From the NCBI RefSeq assembly GCF_001426345.1, contig NZ_LMEM01000011.1, positions 248,001 through 312,000 of the forward strand: DNA of 64,000 nucleotides, given 5' to 3'. Each line of letters starts with the position of its first letter. The first letter of the stretch is position 1. The DNA comes from Devosia sp. Root436 (GTDB lineage Bacteria; Pseudomonadota; Alphaproteobacteria; Rhizobiales; Devosiaceae). Shown piece by piece: positions 7,220-14,887 of this stretch. A program made the translations under genes and the position numbers. The notes under the pieces were generated by a model that was not told the DNA's origin, did not search any database, and saw nothing but the letters and a program-made list of their open reading frames with translations.

Positions 7220-8667
7220 CCAGCAAAGTCACCGAATTACTGGCCGCGGACCAGGTCACGATCGCGATCGACACCAACATTATCGTCCAGTGCTATGCAC
7301 TGGCCGCTCTGCCTTGGCGAGAACTGGCGCCGGCAGCGACAACGGTCCGGGTGATCGTGCCCCAGAAGGTCATTTCGGAGATGGACCAGCACAAATTCAG
7401 CAGCGGACGCCTACGCAAACGCGCAGCCGAGTTCAGCGAGCTAGTGCGCAGGCTGGAGGAGAACAACTATGCTCCCCTGGTACTGAAGGATCATGGTCCC
7501 AAAGTAACGGTAGAGTTTGGAAGGGCCTTCAAATCGACAGAGCTGGACAGCGCTCAGTTCGAGCTAGCGGATCCCGACAGTCGAATTGTCGCCGAGGTGG
7601 TAAAAATCTCCTCAGAAATCAGGGACCTGGTCTTGCTGGCCGATGATGGTCGGCCAATTCATTTGGCTTATGAGGCGGGGTTACCGCGAATACGGCCTCC
7701 TGCAACTTGGCGACGGCCGGATGACGCCGACGAACGCGACCAGAAAATTGCAGACTATGAGCGCCAGCTTGGTGCACAACCCCTGCTTGTAATCGCCTTT
7801 CCCGGCGCCGAAACGGAAGAGCGCCACCATTATCTTCGGCAACCACCCAATGGCATCTGCCCCCAATGCACAGAACGGATCGTTGCTGCGGCTCTGAGTG
7901 TGGATCCTCAAGTCCCAAGATCCAAGCTGGAGGAACGGTATCCGGATGCCCGCCGACCCTCCAATTACGGCCGATTTACCGTCTCATTTCCCATTCCCGG
8001 GCAAGTAAACAGTTCCGATCTGGACGACTATGAGGACGGATATGCAGCGTTCGAGAAGAACCTGCGCAGCTGGGTGGGAATGCTTCCCACCATGCTGCAG
8101 GCCATCTTTCCTCTATCGATCGAAGTTGGTAACGACGGCACCAAGGCAGCTGACCGTGTTCACCTCGAGGCCGTGTTGAACGGACCATTCCATTTCAGGC
8201 CGCTCGACATGTTCGACACACTCCTCGAGGACATGCTTGAGCCGCCAGATGTGCCCAGGCCTTTCTCATTCGAGCAGCCCTACCTTCGGGACCTGTTCGG
8301 CGATCGGCAACAACGACCCGACCAGTTCCATTCTCAGGACGAGCCTGAGGCCGCCGGCGGCACGAAAAGGATCACCTGGCGTTGTGAAGAGTTCCGGCAA
8401 GGCACCCGCTACGCGATACCCACGCTGATAGTGGCAGAGCAGCCATTGGCGAAGGGAGCCATTACTGTAACCGCCGGCGCCGCTGCACTGGCCAAGAAGA
8501 CAATTGTCACCGCCCCGCTTCAAATGGCCCCAAATGGCAGTTCAGGCTCATTTGCGACCTATCTGCAGGACAGGCTGGCGCTCGTGCCCTCAAGATATCA
8601 CGACGAGCTGCTCATCGAGCTGCGCCGGCCCGATACGGCCTGCACCTGCGACAGCAACTCAGGCTAG
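7216..8667 (+). CDS. PIN-domain ribonuclease-like protein with a long C-terminal region
   Basis: Residues 1-165 form a PIN domain with the acidic set in place: Asp19 in AIDTNII, Glu55 in VPQKVISEMD, Asp119/Asp121 in LADPDSRIV and Asp143/Asp144 in LLADDG. These would bind metal for RNA cleavage. At 483 residues it is about three times the length of a VapC toxin. The remainder holds CPQCTER near residue 222 (half a zinc site) and a region of mixed character around residues 250-470 without a recognised domain. The long form resembles PIN proteins of defence and conflict loci more than plasmid VapC. The gene overlaps the upstream cysteine-rich microprotein by 4 bases. Targets are unknown. Confidence 0.75.
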   Translation: MTSKVTELLAADQVTIAIDTNIIVQCYALAALPWRELAPAATTVRVIVPQKVISEMDQHKFSSGRLRKRAAEFSELVRRLEENNYAPLVLKDHGPKVTVEFGRAFKSTELDSAQFELADPDSRIVAEVVKISSEIRDLVLLADDGRPIHLAYEAGLPRIRPPATWRRPDDADERDQKIADYERQLGAQPLLVIAFPGAETEERHHYLRQPPNGICPQCTERIVAAALSVDPQVPRSKLEERYPDARRPSNYGRFTVSFPIPGQVNSSDLDDYEDGYAAFEKNLRSWVGMLPTMLQAIFPLSIEVGNDGTKAADRVHLEAVLNGPFHFRPLDMFDTLLEDMLEPPDVPRPFSFEQPYLRDLFGDRQQRPDQFHSQDEPEAAGGTKRITWRCEEFRQGTRYAIPTLIVAEQPLAKGAITVTAGAAALAKKTIVTAPLQMAPNGSSGSFATYLQDRLALVPSRYHDELLIELRRPDTACTCDSNSG

Positions 8668-8982
8668 CGGCAGGTCCTCCTGCCGTCCGGCCGAGACCCA
8701 TCCCATCGGGTGAGTGATCTCCTGTCCATTAGTTGGCGGCGTGGGAAGCTCGCAATGCTCCAGGGCAACTGCTCCAGGTTCTCTACCATCGGGTGATCGC
8801 GCCATGCCCGACTGGTATCAAGCCCCTGACCGTCCGTGCACGAGACGCCTTGCCGGCGTTAGCGAACGACTTTGCCGTAGAATACGACCTGGTCTGGCAG
8901 GTCGAGTGGATCGAGCTGCAGAAGTAGACAGGGCACCCGAAACACCGCATCTTCTGGCCCATGTTAGCGTCAGGAATACCCA
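8668..8982. other. Gap without a supported gene
   Basis: A 64-residue frame at 8,733-8,927 ends in a plausible amphipathic stretch (LPALANDFAVEYDLVWQVEW) but has no ribosome-binding site and an atypical N-terminal part. It could be the end of a decayed gene. The region probably also carries the promoter of the gene at 8,983. Confidence 0.4.
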
Positions 8983-9789
8983 ATGGGTAAAGAACTTAGC
9001 AAGCTACGCGAGCGGAGAGAAGTTCGGCAGCGCTTTGAGGAGATCAACAAGCGCCGCGACATGGTGTTGGTCATCCATTACTCATGCGAGAGCTTCTACG
9101 ACATAAAGGATGGAAGGACGCCCCGCGTCACCTCCATTGCGGTTCGGCAGTTTGCGAGCGGCCAGACGACCTCCTTCTCCATTCACAAGTCCGCTGAACT
9201 AAAGGGCGTTGTTCAGGGTGACATTTCTGCTCGATACGACGAACTCGAAAAGGACATGCTGGTCGAGTTCTTCGCCTATTTGAAGACGAAACCCGACCAC
9301 ACCTTCGTCCACTGGAACATGCGCGACATCAACTACGGATTCCTCGCCATCGAGCACCGTTTCAAGGTTCTCAAAGGGAAACCGGTGACTGTAGCCGACG
9401 ACAAGAAGTTCGACCTGGCTCGCGAGCTCGTCGCGATGTTTGGCGTCAAGTATGCCCCGCATGGCGCATCCGGCAGGATGCACAGCCTGATGGAGATGAA
9501 TCATATCACCGCTAAGGATGCGCTGAACGGGAAGGGCGAAGCCGAGGCGTTCGAAAACCAAGAATACGTCAAGCTGCACCAATCGACACTTCGCAAAGCC
9601 GACGTCATCGCCAACCTTTTGGACCGCACCTTAGACGGGTCCATCAAGACCAAAGCGACCTGGTTCGATCTCCATGGTTTCCACCCCGTCGCCGTCATTG
9701 AGTGGATCACCGAGCATTGGGTTTTTGCGGCGTTGGGCATCGTCGCCCTTCTGATAGGGCTCTATCTCGGGTTCAAGGATCTGATCTAG
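8983..9789 (+). CDS. RNase H-fold (DEDD-like) protein with a C-terminal membrane anchor
   Basis: Residues 27-220 resemble a DEDD-type 3'-5' exonuclease fold: VIHYSCESF (Glu36) as motif I, TFVHWNMRDINYGF (Asp115) as motif II, and RKADVIANLL (Asp207) near the end. Motif I lacks the classical D-x-E first acid, so catalysis is uncertain. Residues about 246-264 (VFAALGIVALLIGLYLGF) are a clear transmembrane helix at the very C terminus, so the fold would face the cytoplasm from the membrane. The N terminus is basic and helical. ATG 8,983 has AGGA upstream. A tail-anchored nuclease fold among defence-like genes fits an anti-phage effector, but this is inference. Confidence 0.5.
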   Translation: MGKELSKLRERREVRQRFEEINKRRDMVLVIHYSCESFYDIKDGRTPRVTSIAVRQFASGQTTSFSIHKSAELKGVVQGDISARYDELEKDMLVEFFAYLKTKPDHTFVHWNMRDINYGFLAIEHRFKVLKGKPVTVADDKKFDLARELVAMFGVKYAPHGASGRMHSLMEMNHITAKDALNGKGEAEAFENQEYVKLHQSTLRKADVIANLLDRTLDGSIKTKATWFDLHGFHPVAVIEWITEHWVFAALGIVALLIGLYLGFKDLI

Positions 9790-9797
9790 CCGCCGGC

Positions 9798-10799
9798 CTA
9801 AAACGGGATATCATCTGACGGCACGAGCCGGACCTCGGGCACGGCGCCGGCTGGCAGCGGAATATTCGTCACCACGAACAGGTTGAGGATGTCGTCGCGG
9901 TCCATGAATAGGATCTGCGCACGCTTGCTCTGATCGAGCCTGCCGCCGAGCCAGTTGCGGGCCTGCTTGGTGATGTCACCGCCTGCGACTATGAACGCAT
10001 GGTCGATGAGGACGCGGCGGTTCAGCTCGGAATCGAAGATCTCATGACCGATCATCATCGAGACCTGGTTGTAGATCTCGGCGATGTTCGCGTTGCCCGT
10101 CTTCGTCACCCCCGAGGAATCGATCTTCCCCTTCTTCGCCTGGATGCCGAAGTAGATGACGTGCTGCGTCGGCAGCGTGTAGCGCATCCAGACGTCCTTG
10201 CCGTATTCCAACTGCTTGTCGGCGTGGCCTGCGGCAGTGATGCGGTGGTATCCGAGCTGCCTGAACATCGGCAGCAGGACCTCTTCGATGAGCTCGTCTT
10301 CGCTGCACCTGTCCAGATACTCAGCCAGTTGCGTGCGCCTCTTGATCTCCTCGGGTGCGAAGGGGCGATGGGGGTTCGATACCTCCGTGACCTTGTTCGT
10401 CTTGATATGCCGGAACTGGAGAGTGCCGACTTCGTCAAAATATGCTTCGTAGCCCTCCTTCCGAAACGGCACGTTCAGAGTGTCGAGAGCCACCGCTCGA
10501 TCGGGATCGCCGTCGATCGCCTCGGAGCGGTCCATCAAGACCCGAAAGAGATGTACGAACCTGGGCGGCAGCCCGTTGGCCTGGGACCAGGGCTCGGCAA
10601 GGAGCTCCGTCAACCTATCGCTTGCCCATATCGCCCGAGTGGTTCCGTCGTGACGAAATGGAAGATCGCAGTCCTCGAAGAACTCGCTGATGTAGAAGCT
10701 GGACCGATAAGGAAATCCCTTCGCATCCCCGACTACGCACTCTGCCAGCGCCCGCATGTTCCTCGACTTGAACTGCATTCCTTGTCCCGACTGATTCAC
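9798..10799 (-). CDS. PD-(D/E)XK nuclease-like protein with AbiJ-like N terminus
   Basis: The C-terminal half carries a restriction-type nuclease signature: Asp202 in YGKDVWM, then Gln220-Ala-Lys222 in FGIQAKKG, preceded by the helix EDELIEEVLLPMFRQLGYHR. This matches the Mrr-like D-x(n)-[EQ]-x-K arrangement. The N-terminal part (MRALAECVVG...FFEDCDLPFRHDGTTRAIWA) resembles AbiJ N-terminal domains, which precede varied effector domains in abortive-infection proteins. It has 333 residues, with no methylase or specificity subunit nearby, so it is not a classical restriction system. It is convergent with the membrane-anchored RNase H-fold gene, 8 bases apart. Possible functions are an abortive infection effector or a modified-DNA nuclease. 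Confidence 0.65.
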   Translation of the reverse strand: MNQSGQGMQFKSRNMRALAECVVGDAKGFPYRSSFYISEFFEDCDLPFRHDGTTRAIWASDRLTELLAEPWSQANGLPPRFVHLFRVLMDRSEAIDGDPDRAVALDTLNVPFRKEGYEAYFDEVGTLQFRHIKTNKVTEVSNPHRPFAPEEIKRRTQLAEYLDRCSEDELIEEVLLPMFRQLGYHRITAAGHADKQLEYGKDVWMRYTLPTQHVIYFGIQAKKGKIDSSGVTKTGNANIAEIYNQVSMMIGHEIFDSELNRRVLIDHAFIVAGGDITKQARNWLGGRLDQSKRAQILFMDRDDILNLFVVTNIPLPAGAVPEVRLVPSDDIPF

Positions 10800-10967
10800 T
10801 GGTCGCGACGATACTACATCTGCATCAATAAGCGCAGGGCAGCCCGTCCCACCGCGTCGTGAACCGCGGCGAGCGCATTTGAACTCGTCGTGAAGGCCGA
10901 CTTCGCAGCGATCGCGACCGAATCCCTGTGCCAGTCAAGGGTTAGTCTCCGGCTATGCCCGTCGCGC

Positions 10968-11351
10968 TCAGTCGCGCCCTGTCGCCTTACGCCGGCCGTT
11001 TGAGTGGGGTTCGGTTCCCTGAGCCCTTTTTACGTCGTCGAGCGCTTCCAGTAGCCGCAGTAGACGATCAGCACCTTCAGGCGTCTTGTCCCACAGCCTT
11101 AGGATACCTGCGCTCAGGCGTTCCTCATGTTCTGCAGCAAGGCCCGGCAGAGACACTTCGACGCCAAGAAACTTGCATATCTGCATAATTGACTGCGAGA
11201 GTGACTGGAACTTCCCGGCACAAGCCCTGCTTACTTGGCTTTGGCTAACGCCCAGTCTATTCGCGATGTCGACGTGCCTAAAACCCTGTTCTAGGCGCCG
11301 GATTTCCAAGCGCCTTCCAAGCTCTTTCGATAAAGAACTATTGAGATTCAT
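10968..11351 (-). CDS. XRE-family regulator facing the NADAR gene
   Basis: The helix-turn-helix is at residues about 5-65: LGRRLEIRRLEQGFRHVDIA, then NRLGVSQSQVSRACAGKF. The C-terminal half (EERLSAGILRLWDKTPEGAD and following) is helical. ATG 11,351 is preferred over 11,363, because the dyad ATGCA-aata-TGCAT (11,350-11,363) would otherwise be coding. The protein probably represses itself and the divergent NADAR gene 47 bases away. A similar ATGCAGATATGCA sequence lies inside its own coding region near 11,174-11,187 and might be a second site. The tail is basic and probably disordered. Confidence 0.75.
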   Translation of the reverse strand: MNLNSSLSKELGRRLEIRRLEQGFRHVDIANRLGVSQSQVSRACAGKFQSLSQSIMQICKFLGVEVSLPGLAAEHEERLSAGILRLWDKTPEGADRLLRLLEALDDVKRAQGTEPHSNGRRKATGRD

Positions 11352-11365
11352 GCAAATATGCATAT
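11350..11365. promoter_or_regulatory. Palindromic operator between XRE and NADAR genes
   Basis: ATGCA and TGCAT are separated by AATA, overlapped by the 10-base palindrome ATATGCATAT (11,356-11,365). The site lies between two divergent starts, one of which encodes an XRE regulator. The assignment as its operator is inferred from position and symmetry. Confidence 0.5.
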
Positions 11366-11398
11366 ACTGAACTCTAGGTTAGCTGCAAGGGAGTATCC

Positions 11399-11902
11399 AT
11401 GAGCACCTCGGAGATACGGTTCTATCGCGCAAGCGAAAAGCCCTTCGGAGCCTTCAGCAATCTCTACCGTCGGCCGATCGTGTTCGAAGGCGAGACGTTC
11501 AAGACATCGGAACACGCCTACCAAGCGGGCAAAGCGCGAAAACCCGAAGTGCGGCGTTGGCTAATGGACGCACCATCGCCCGCTCTACTCGCTATGGCCG
11601 CTCATGGATTGTACTACTGGGACGTGGCGCCTGGTTGGTCGAAGTTCAAATTCGACCGCATGCGCGGCGTCTTAGCTGCTAAGTTCACGCAGCACGATGA
11701 CCTCAGGGCATTGCTGTTTTCTACGGGCAACGCGCGCCTGATTGAAACAGCAGCCGAGGACAACCCAGTCAACCGGCTGTGGGGTGAAGTGAACGGCGTG
11801 GGCCAAAACATGCTCGGGGTTATGCTCATGGAGCTGCGCGCCGAATTGCAGTCTCCCACTGGCAAGCTCGACATTTGGGCCGCTCGACAGGCCGCCGAAT
11901 AA
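11399..11902 (+). CDS. NADAR-family protein (YbiA-like N-glycosidase)
   Basis: The 167-residue chain matches the NADAR/DUF1768 family over its length: IRFYRASEKPFGAFSNLYRRPIVFEG at the start, the conserved SEHAYQA near residue 38, LAAKFTQHDDLRALLFSTG near 98, and WGEVNGVGQNMLGVMLMELR near 131. YbiA/RibX members cleave the N-glycosidic bond of riboflavin-pathway intermediates. Other NADAR proteins remove ADP-ribose from guanine in DNA, counteracting DarT1-type toxins. No DarT gene is visible here. It is divergent from an XRE gene with a palindrome between them, and convergent with the PfkB gene 7 bases away. The substrate cannot be assigned. Confidence 0.85.
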   Translation: MSTSEIRFYRASEKPFGAFSNLYRRPIVFEGETFKTSEHAYQAGKARKPEVRRWLMDAPSPALLAMAAHGLYYWDVAPGWSKFKFDRMRGVLAAKFTQHDDLRALLFSTGNARLIETAAEDNPVNRLWGEVNGVGQNMLGVMLMELRAELQSPTGKLDIWAARQAAE

Positions 11903-11909
11903 CATCGGA

Positions 11910-12842
11910 CTAGTTAGAGCCTGCTAAAAGACGCCGAACGCCATCAACCCCAATGGCGTTGAATACACCTCGCGCTCCCAAGTACGCGCAATTGGTGGCG
12001 GCTAGCAACTGTCCGGCGCGCACGCCCGCAGCCATTTCCGCCATGTTCCAGACGAAGCGAGCCTGCTTGTGGCTTACCAGCCAGTCGATCAAACCCACGC
12101 TGACCATATCACCCGAGCCACTCGTGTCTACCAAGCGTGGAGCTGGCATTGCATCGCACCACATTGACTGCGACCCCTGGCGCAACTGCAAGCCGAGGGC
12201 ACCATGTGTGACGATAGTGAGTGCATGATCCCCGACCGGCGCGTCGTCCCAGCTCGATATGCGTTCCTCGGAGCACTTCAAGATCGAGACGTACTGCATG
12301 GCGCGCCGAAAGAGCTTTGCATCCTCGATCTCAGACGGCTCAAAGAACACCATGGCGCCGCTGGTCCAAGCCATCTCCATGGCATCAGCGATCGTCTCTG
12401 TCAGCCGGTCGGTGTAGAAAACGACACAGCTTTGGATGAGACCTCGGGCAGCGCTTGTATGGGTGGTTTCGATCGCCGAATAACGCGGAAATCTGGCGTC
12501 GGATCCCCGAGCCGTAAAACTGAAGTTATGGCGACCGTTGGCCGTCTCAACCTCCTGCAAGAGCACAGGCGAACCAATGTCTGCTGATCGGCTAATGTAT
12601 TTGGTGACAGCACCGGCGTGTCGGAACTCCTCCTCGAGGAAACCGCCCACGTCGTCCAACCCCAGCTTTACCACAGGCGCGACAGACCGGTTGAGCTGCG
12701 CGAGCGAAATCAGCACATTTCCGCACGAACCTCCGAGGGCCTCGGCGGCCCGATTTCCGTCTTCGTAGATCACGTCCAGAGTGATGAACCCTGTACCGAC
12801 CACATCGACAGCTGTTGTGTCGTAGCTTGTGTCTGTGTTCAT
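11910..12842 (-). CDS. PfkB-family carbohydrate/nucleoside kinase
   Basis: This ribokinase-fold enzyme would phosphorylate a sugar, nucleoside or related metabolite with ATP. The 310-residue chain has the family start (VDVVGTGFITLDVIY), the substrate-side GGSCGNVLISLAQLN near residue 37, and the C-terminal signature VDTSGSGDMVSVGLIDWL near residue 245, whose GSGD carries the catalytic Asp (usually DTxGAGD). Length is normal. It overlaps the upstream SIS-HAD gene by 4 bases (12,839-12,842), so the two form one transcript running away from the phosphoribosyltransferase arm. A sugar kinase with SIS and HAD domains suggests synthesis or recycling of a phosphorylated sugar. The substrate is unknown. 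Confidence 0.85.
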   Translation of the reverse strand: MNTDTSYDTTAVDVVGTGFITLDVIYEDGNRAAEALGGSCGNVLISLAQLNRSVAPVVKLGLDDVGGFLEEEFRHAGAVTKYISRSADIGSPVLLQEVETANGRHNFSFTARGSDARFPRYSAIETTHTSAARGLIQSCVVFYTDRLTETIADAMEMAWTSGAMVFFEPSEIEDAKLFRRAMQYVSILKCSEERISSWDDAPVGDHALTIVTHGALGLQLRQGSQSMWCDAMPAPRLVDTSGSGDMVSVGLIDWLVSHKQARFVWNMAEMAAGVRAGQLLAATNCAYLGARGVFNAIGVDGVRRLLAGSN

Positions 12843-14764
12843 TCGAGTGTGTCGTCCAAGGTCAGGCTAAAGACACCATGCGATGATTGGTTAAGCCCTT
12901 TCAAGATGGCGAGTAGAGCGTCTGGCCCCGTCAAACGATCACCAAACAAAGGCCAACAACAGTCCGCACGATGGCATACCCGGCCCACACTGATACCGTG
13001 ACGGTAGCCCAGCAACTCGAAGTCGTTACCACCGATATCCCCGCTATCCCCAATGCACAGGACAGACAAATTCGACCCAATGGTGGCCTGGACCTGCTGG
13101 ACGACATTGGTTTTGGAGCTAGCGGCCGAGATAATGTCGATCGAGTGTCCAGACCGCACGATTCGGACCGTTCCATCTTGCATAAACGGTGCTTCCTCAA
13201 GAGCACGAATGAAAGTCTGGGGCGAGCTAAGTTCGGAGAACCGTATCGTGAATTGGCGAGAAGGCACGAACAGCCTTGTTGTTAGGAACTGTCCGGCATG
13301 TTCGGTCAGCCAGGCAATGGCTGGAGTAAGGACAGGATCTGGATCCGCCGGGTTCTGTTCGATGTCCACCGACAGAGGCTGAAGCCAGCTCCCATTGTAA
13401 TAGCCAACGAGGACATTCTGGTGATGGATGGTCGGTATGATTGATCTGAGCGCCCGGCAGCCTGAGCCCCCGCGGCCCGTGGCAAATGCGAGCCGCATCC
13501 CTGCGTCGAGTAAGGCGCTAAGCCGCTCGATGATTTTGTCGGACGGGGGCTCCTGCCGGCGATCGGTCGGAACGAGGGTCCCGTCGTAGTCAAGTACAAG
13601 CCCGCCAAAGCGCGACAGCGACAGCGCGTCAGTCGCGGCGGAATGCGCCATTACAATGTCGGCCTGCAATGCAATCGGTGGGTCATAGTTTAGCACGGCG
13701 GCCAACTTCTTGCGGGCGCCAGCTGAAAGACCCCTTTCGATGTGGATGAGGGACGGAGCCTCATAGATCGCCTTGGCAAACTCTCCCACACCGGGCTTGC
13801 CTGGGTCGATGTCGCGGATGTGCCCCATTGCTTCAACGAGCAATAGTGCATCCAGCACCGCTGAAGCTGCGGACAGGCGCCCGCAGTTCCCATAGTCGAG
13901 GGTAATGCTTCTGAGTGCCGCTGGCAGGCGTGTCCGCAAGTCTTCCCAGGTGGGTGTCGTCAAATGCCCAGTTAGCGCGACGACGGTTGTGCTCTCGATG
14001 TTCCGCGCAAACCAAGTGTGGCGGCCATGGGCAAAGTTGCGGAAATCTACCCTTTGGACACTTCCGAGCGCCGCCTCCCAGATGGAGGTCTCGAGGGTCA
14101 CCGCTGCTGCGGTGAGCCGAGGGTCGTGCAGAATGAAAACAGTGTTTGTGCTGCTACTCATGCCGATGTCGGACAGAGTGGCGCGGAGTGCGACACGATG
14201 GTCCTGGTCAATCCTGGTCTTGAGTGTGTCGCCGACCGAGAAAACTAGTTCCTTCTCATGGCGATACGATGGTGGTGCCGCTGCAAAAAGAGCGCTCCAG
14301 ACTGCGCTCATCAACGAATGGGTAGATAGAAAGCCGTCCTTAGGGTCCGCGACAGGCACAATCACCGTGCGCAATATTGCCGGAAATCGATCTCGCAACG
14401 GCGTCTCGGCATTGCTCGTTACGAGATAGATTTCAGTGGCCATTCTTCTCACGGCGCCGGACAATGCCGCCTCAACATCGGGATTTTCACCGCGCGCTGT
14501 GAATAGCCAGACCGGTATTCCGGCTAGGCTGTAGTTGTCCGTGACCAACTCGAGCGGCGTCCGAGTTATCGTTGGGGGTGCGCCGCGAGAATCGCGACAA
14601 CTCGAGAAGAAAAGCGCGGAAGCGACTGAACCGCCCGAACCTACAACGACAGCAGTGCGATCAAGGCCGTTCTGAAAAAACTTGGTGAAATCTGTCAGAT
14701 CATTGCAAACGACGAGCGCCAGGGTAGCGCCAAGATTGTCGATCTTGCTAGATAAGACAGTCAT
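12839..14764 (-). CDS. SIS domain-HAD phosphatase fusion protein
   Basis: This 641-residue fusion has an N-terminal sugar-isomerase (SIS) domain with RTAVVVGSGGSVASALFF near residue 38; a second, less clear SIS-like half follows to about residue 330. The C-terminal part is a HAD of the Cof type: LVLDYDGTLVPTD (nucleophile and acid Asp), LAFATGRGG (motif II region) and VLCIGDSGDIGGND (motif IV acids). SIS domains bind or isomerize phosphosugars; HAD domains remove phosphate. ATG 14,764 has GGACCACGAG before it and begins where SIS character starts; 14,845 is open too but its GG-rich site abuts the ATG. The gene is divergent from the phosphoribosyltransferase arm. I know of no characterised protein with this order. 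Confidence 0.75.
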   Translation of the reverse strand: MTVLSSKIDNLGATLALVVCNDLTDFTKFFQNGLDRTAVVVGSGGSVASALFFSSCRDSRGAPPTITRTPLELVTDNYSLAGIPVWLFTARGENPDVEAALSGAVRRMATEIYLVTSNAETPLRDRFPAILRTVIVPVADPKDGFLSTHSLMSAVWSALFAAAPPSYRHEKELVFSVGDTLKTRIDQDHRVALRATLSDIGMSSSTNTVFILHDPRLTAAAVTLETSIWEAALGSVQRVDFRNFAHGRHTWFARNIESTTVVALTGHLTTPTWEDLRTRLPAALRSITLDYGNCGRLSAASAVLDALLLVEAMGHIRDIDPGKPGVGEFAKAIYEAPSLIHIERGLSAGARKKLAAVLNYDPPIALQADIVMAHSAATDALSLSRFGGLVLDYDGTLVPTDRRQEPPSDKIIERLSALLDAGMRLAFATGRGGSGCRALRSIIPTIHHQNVLVGYYNGSWLQPLSVDIEQNPADPDPVLTPAIAWLTEHAGQFLTTRLFVPSRQFTIRFSELSSPQTFIRALEEAPFMQDGTVRIVRSGHSIDIISAASSKTNVVQQVQATIGSNLSVLCIGDSGDIGGNDFELLGYRHGISVGRVCHRADCCWPLFGDRLTGPDALLAILKGLNQSSHGVFSLTLDDTLE

Positions 14765-14826
14765 CTCGTGGTCCGAACTTGAGTTATGAATCGTGCTGCC
14801 GGCTGGTTCGACGCGAACAATACGTG

Positions 14827-14840
14827 AACATCTTAATGTT
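14827..14840. promoter_or_regulatory. Dyad in the divergent promoter region of the PRTase cassette
   Basis: AACAT and ATGTT are separated by CTTA in the 123-base gap (14,765-14,887) between the two divergent arms. A regulator acting here could control both transcripts. No regulator gene lies within the cassette. Confidence 0.3.
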
Positions 14841-14887
14841 GTCATCCACCTGCATGAGGCCGTGGCGAGTGTTCAAGAAATTACCCA

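Noticed and set aside
8733-8927. Small 64-residue gene after the PIN gene
   Set aside because: No ribosome-binding site and unconvincing composition; noted as a possible decayed gene end.
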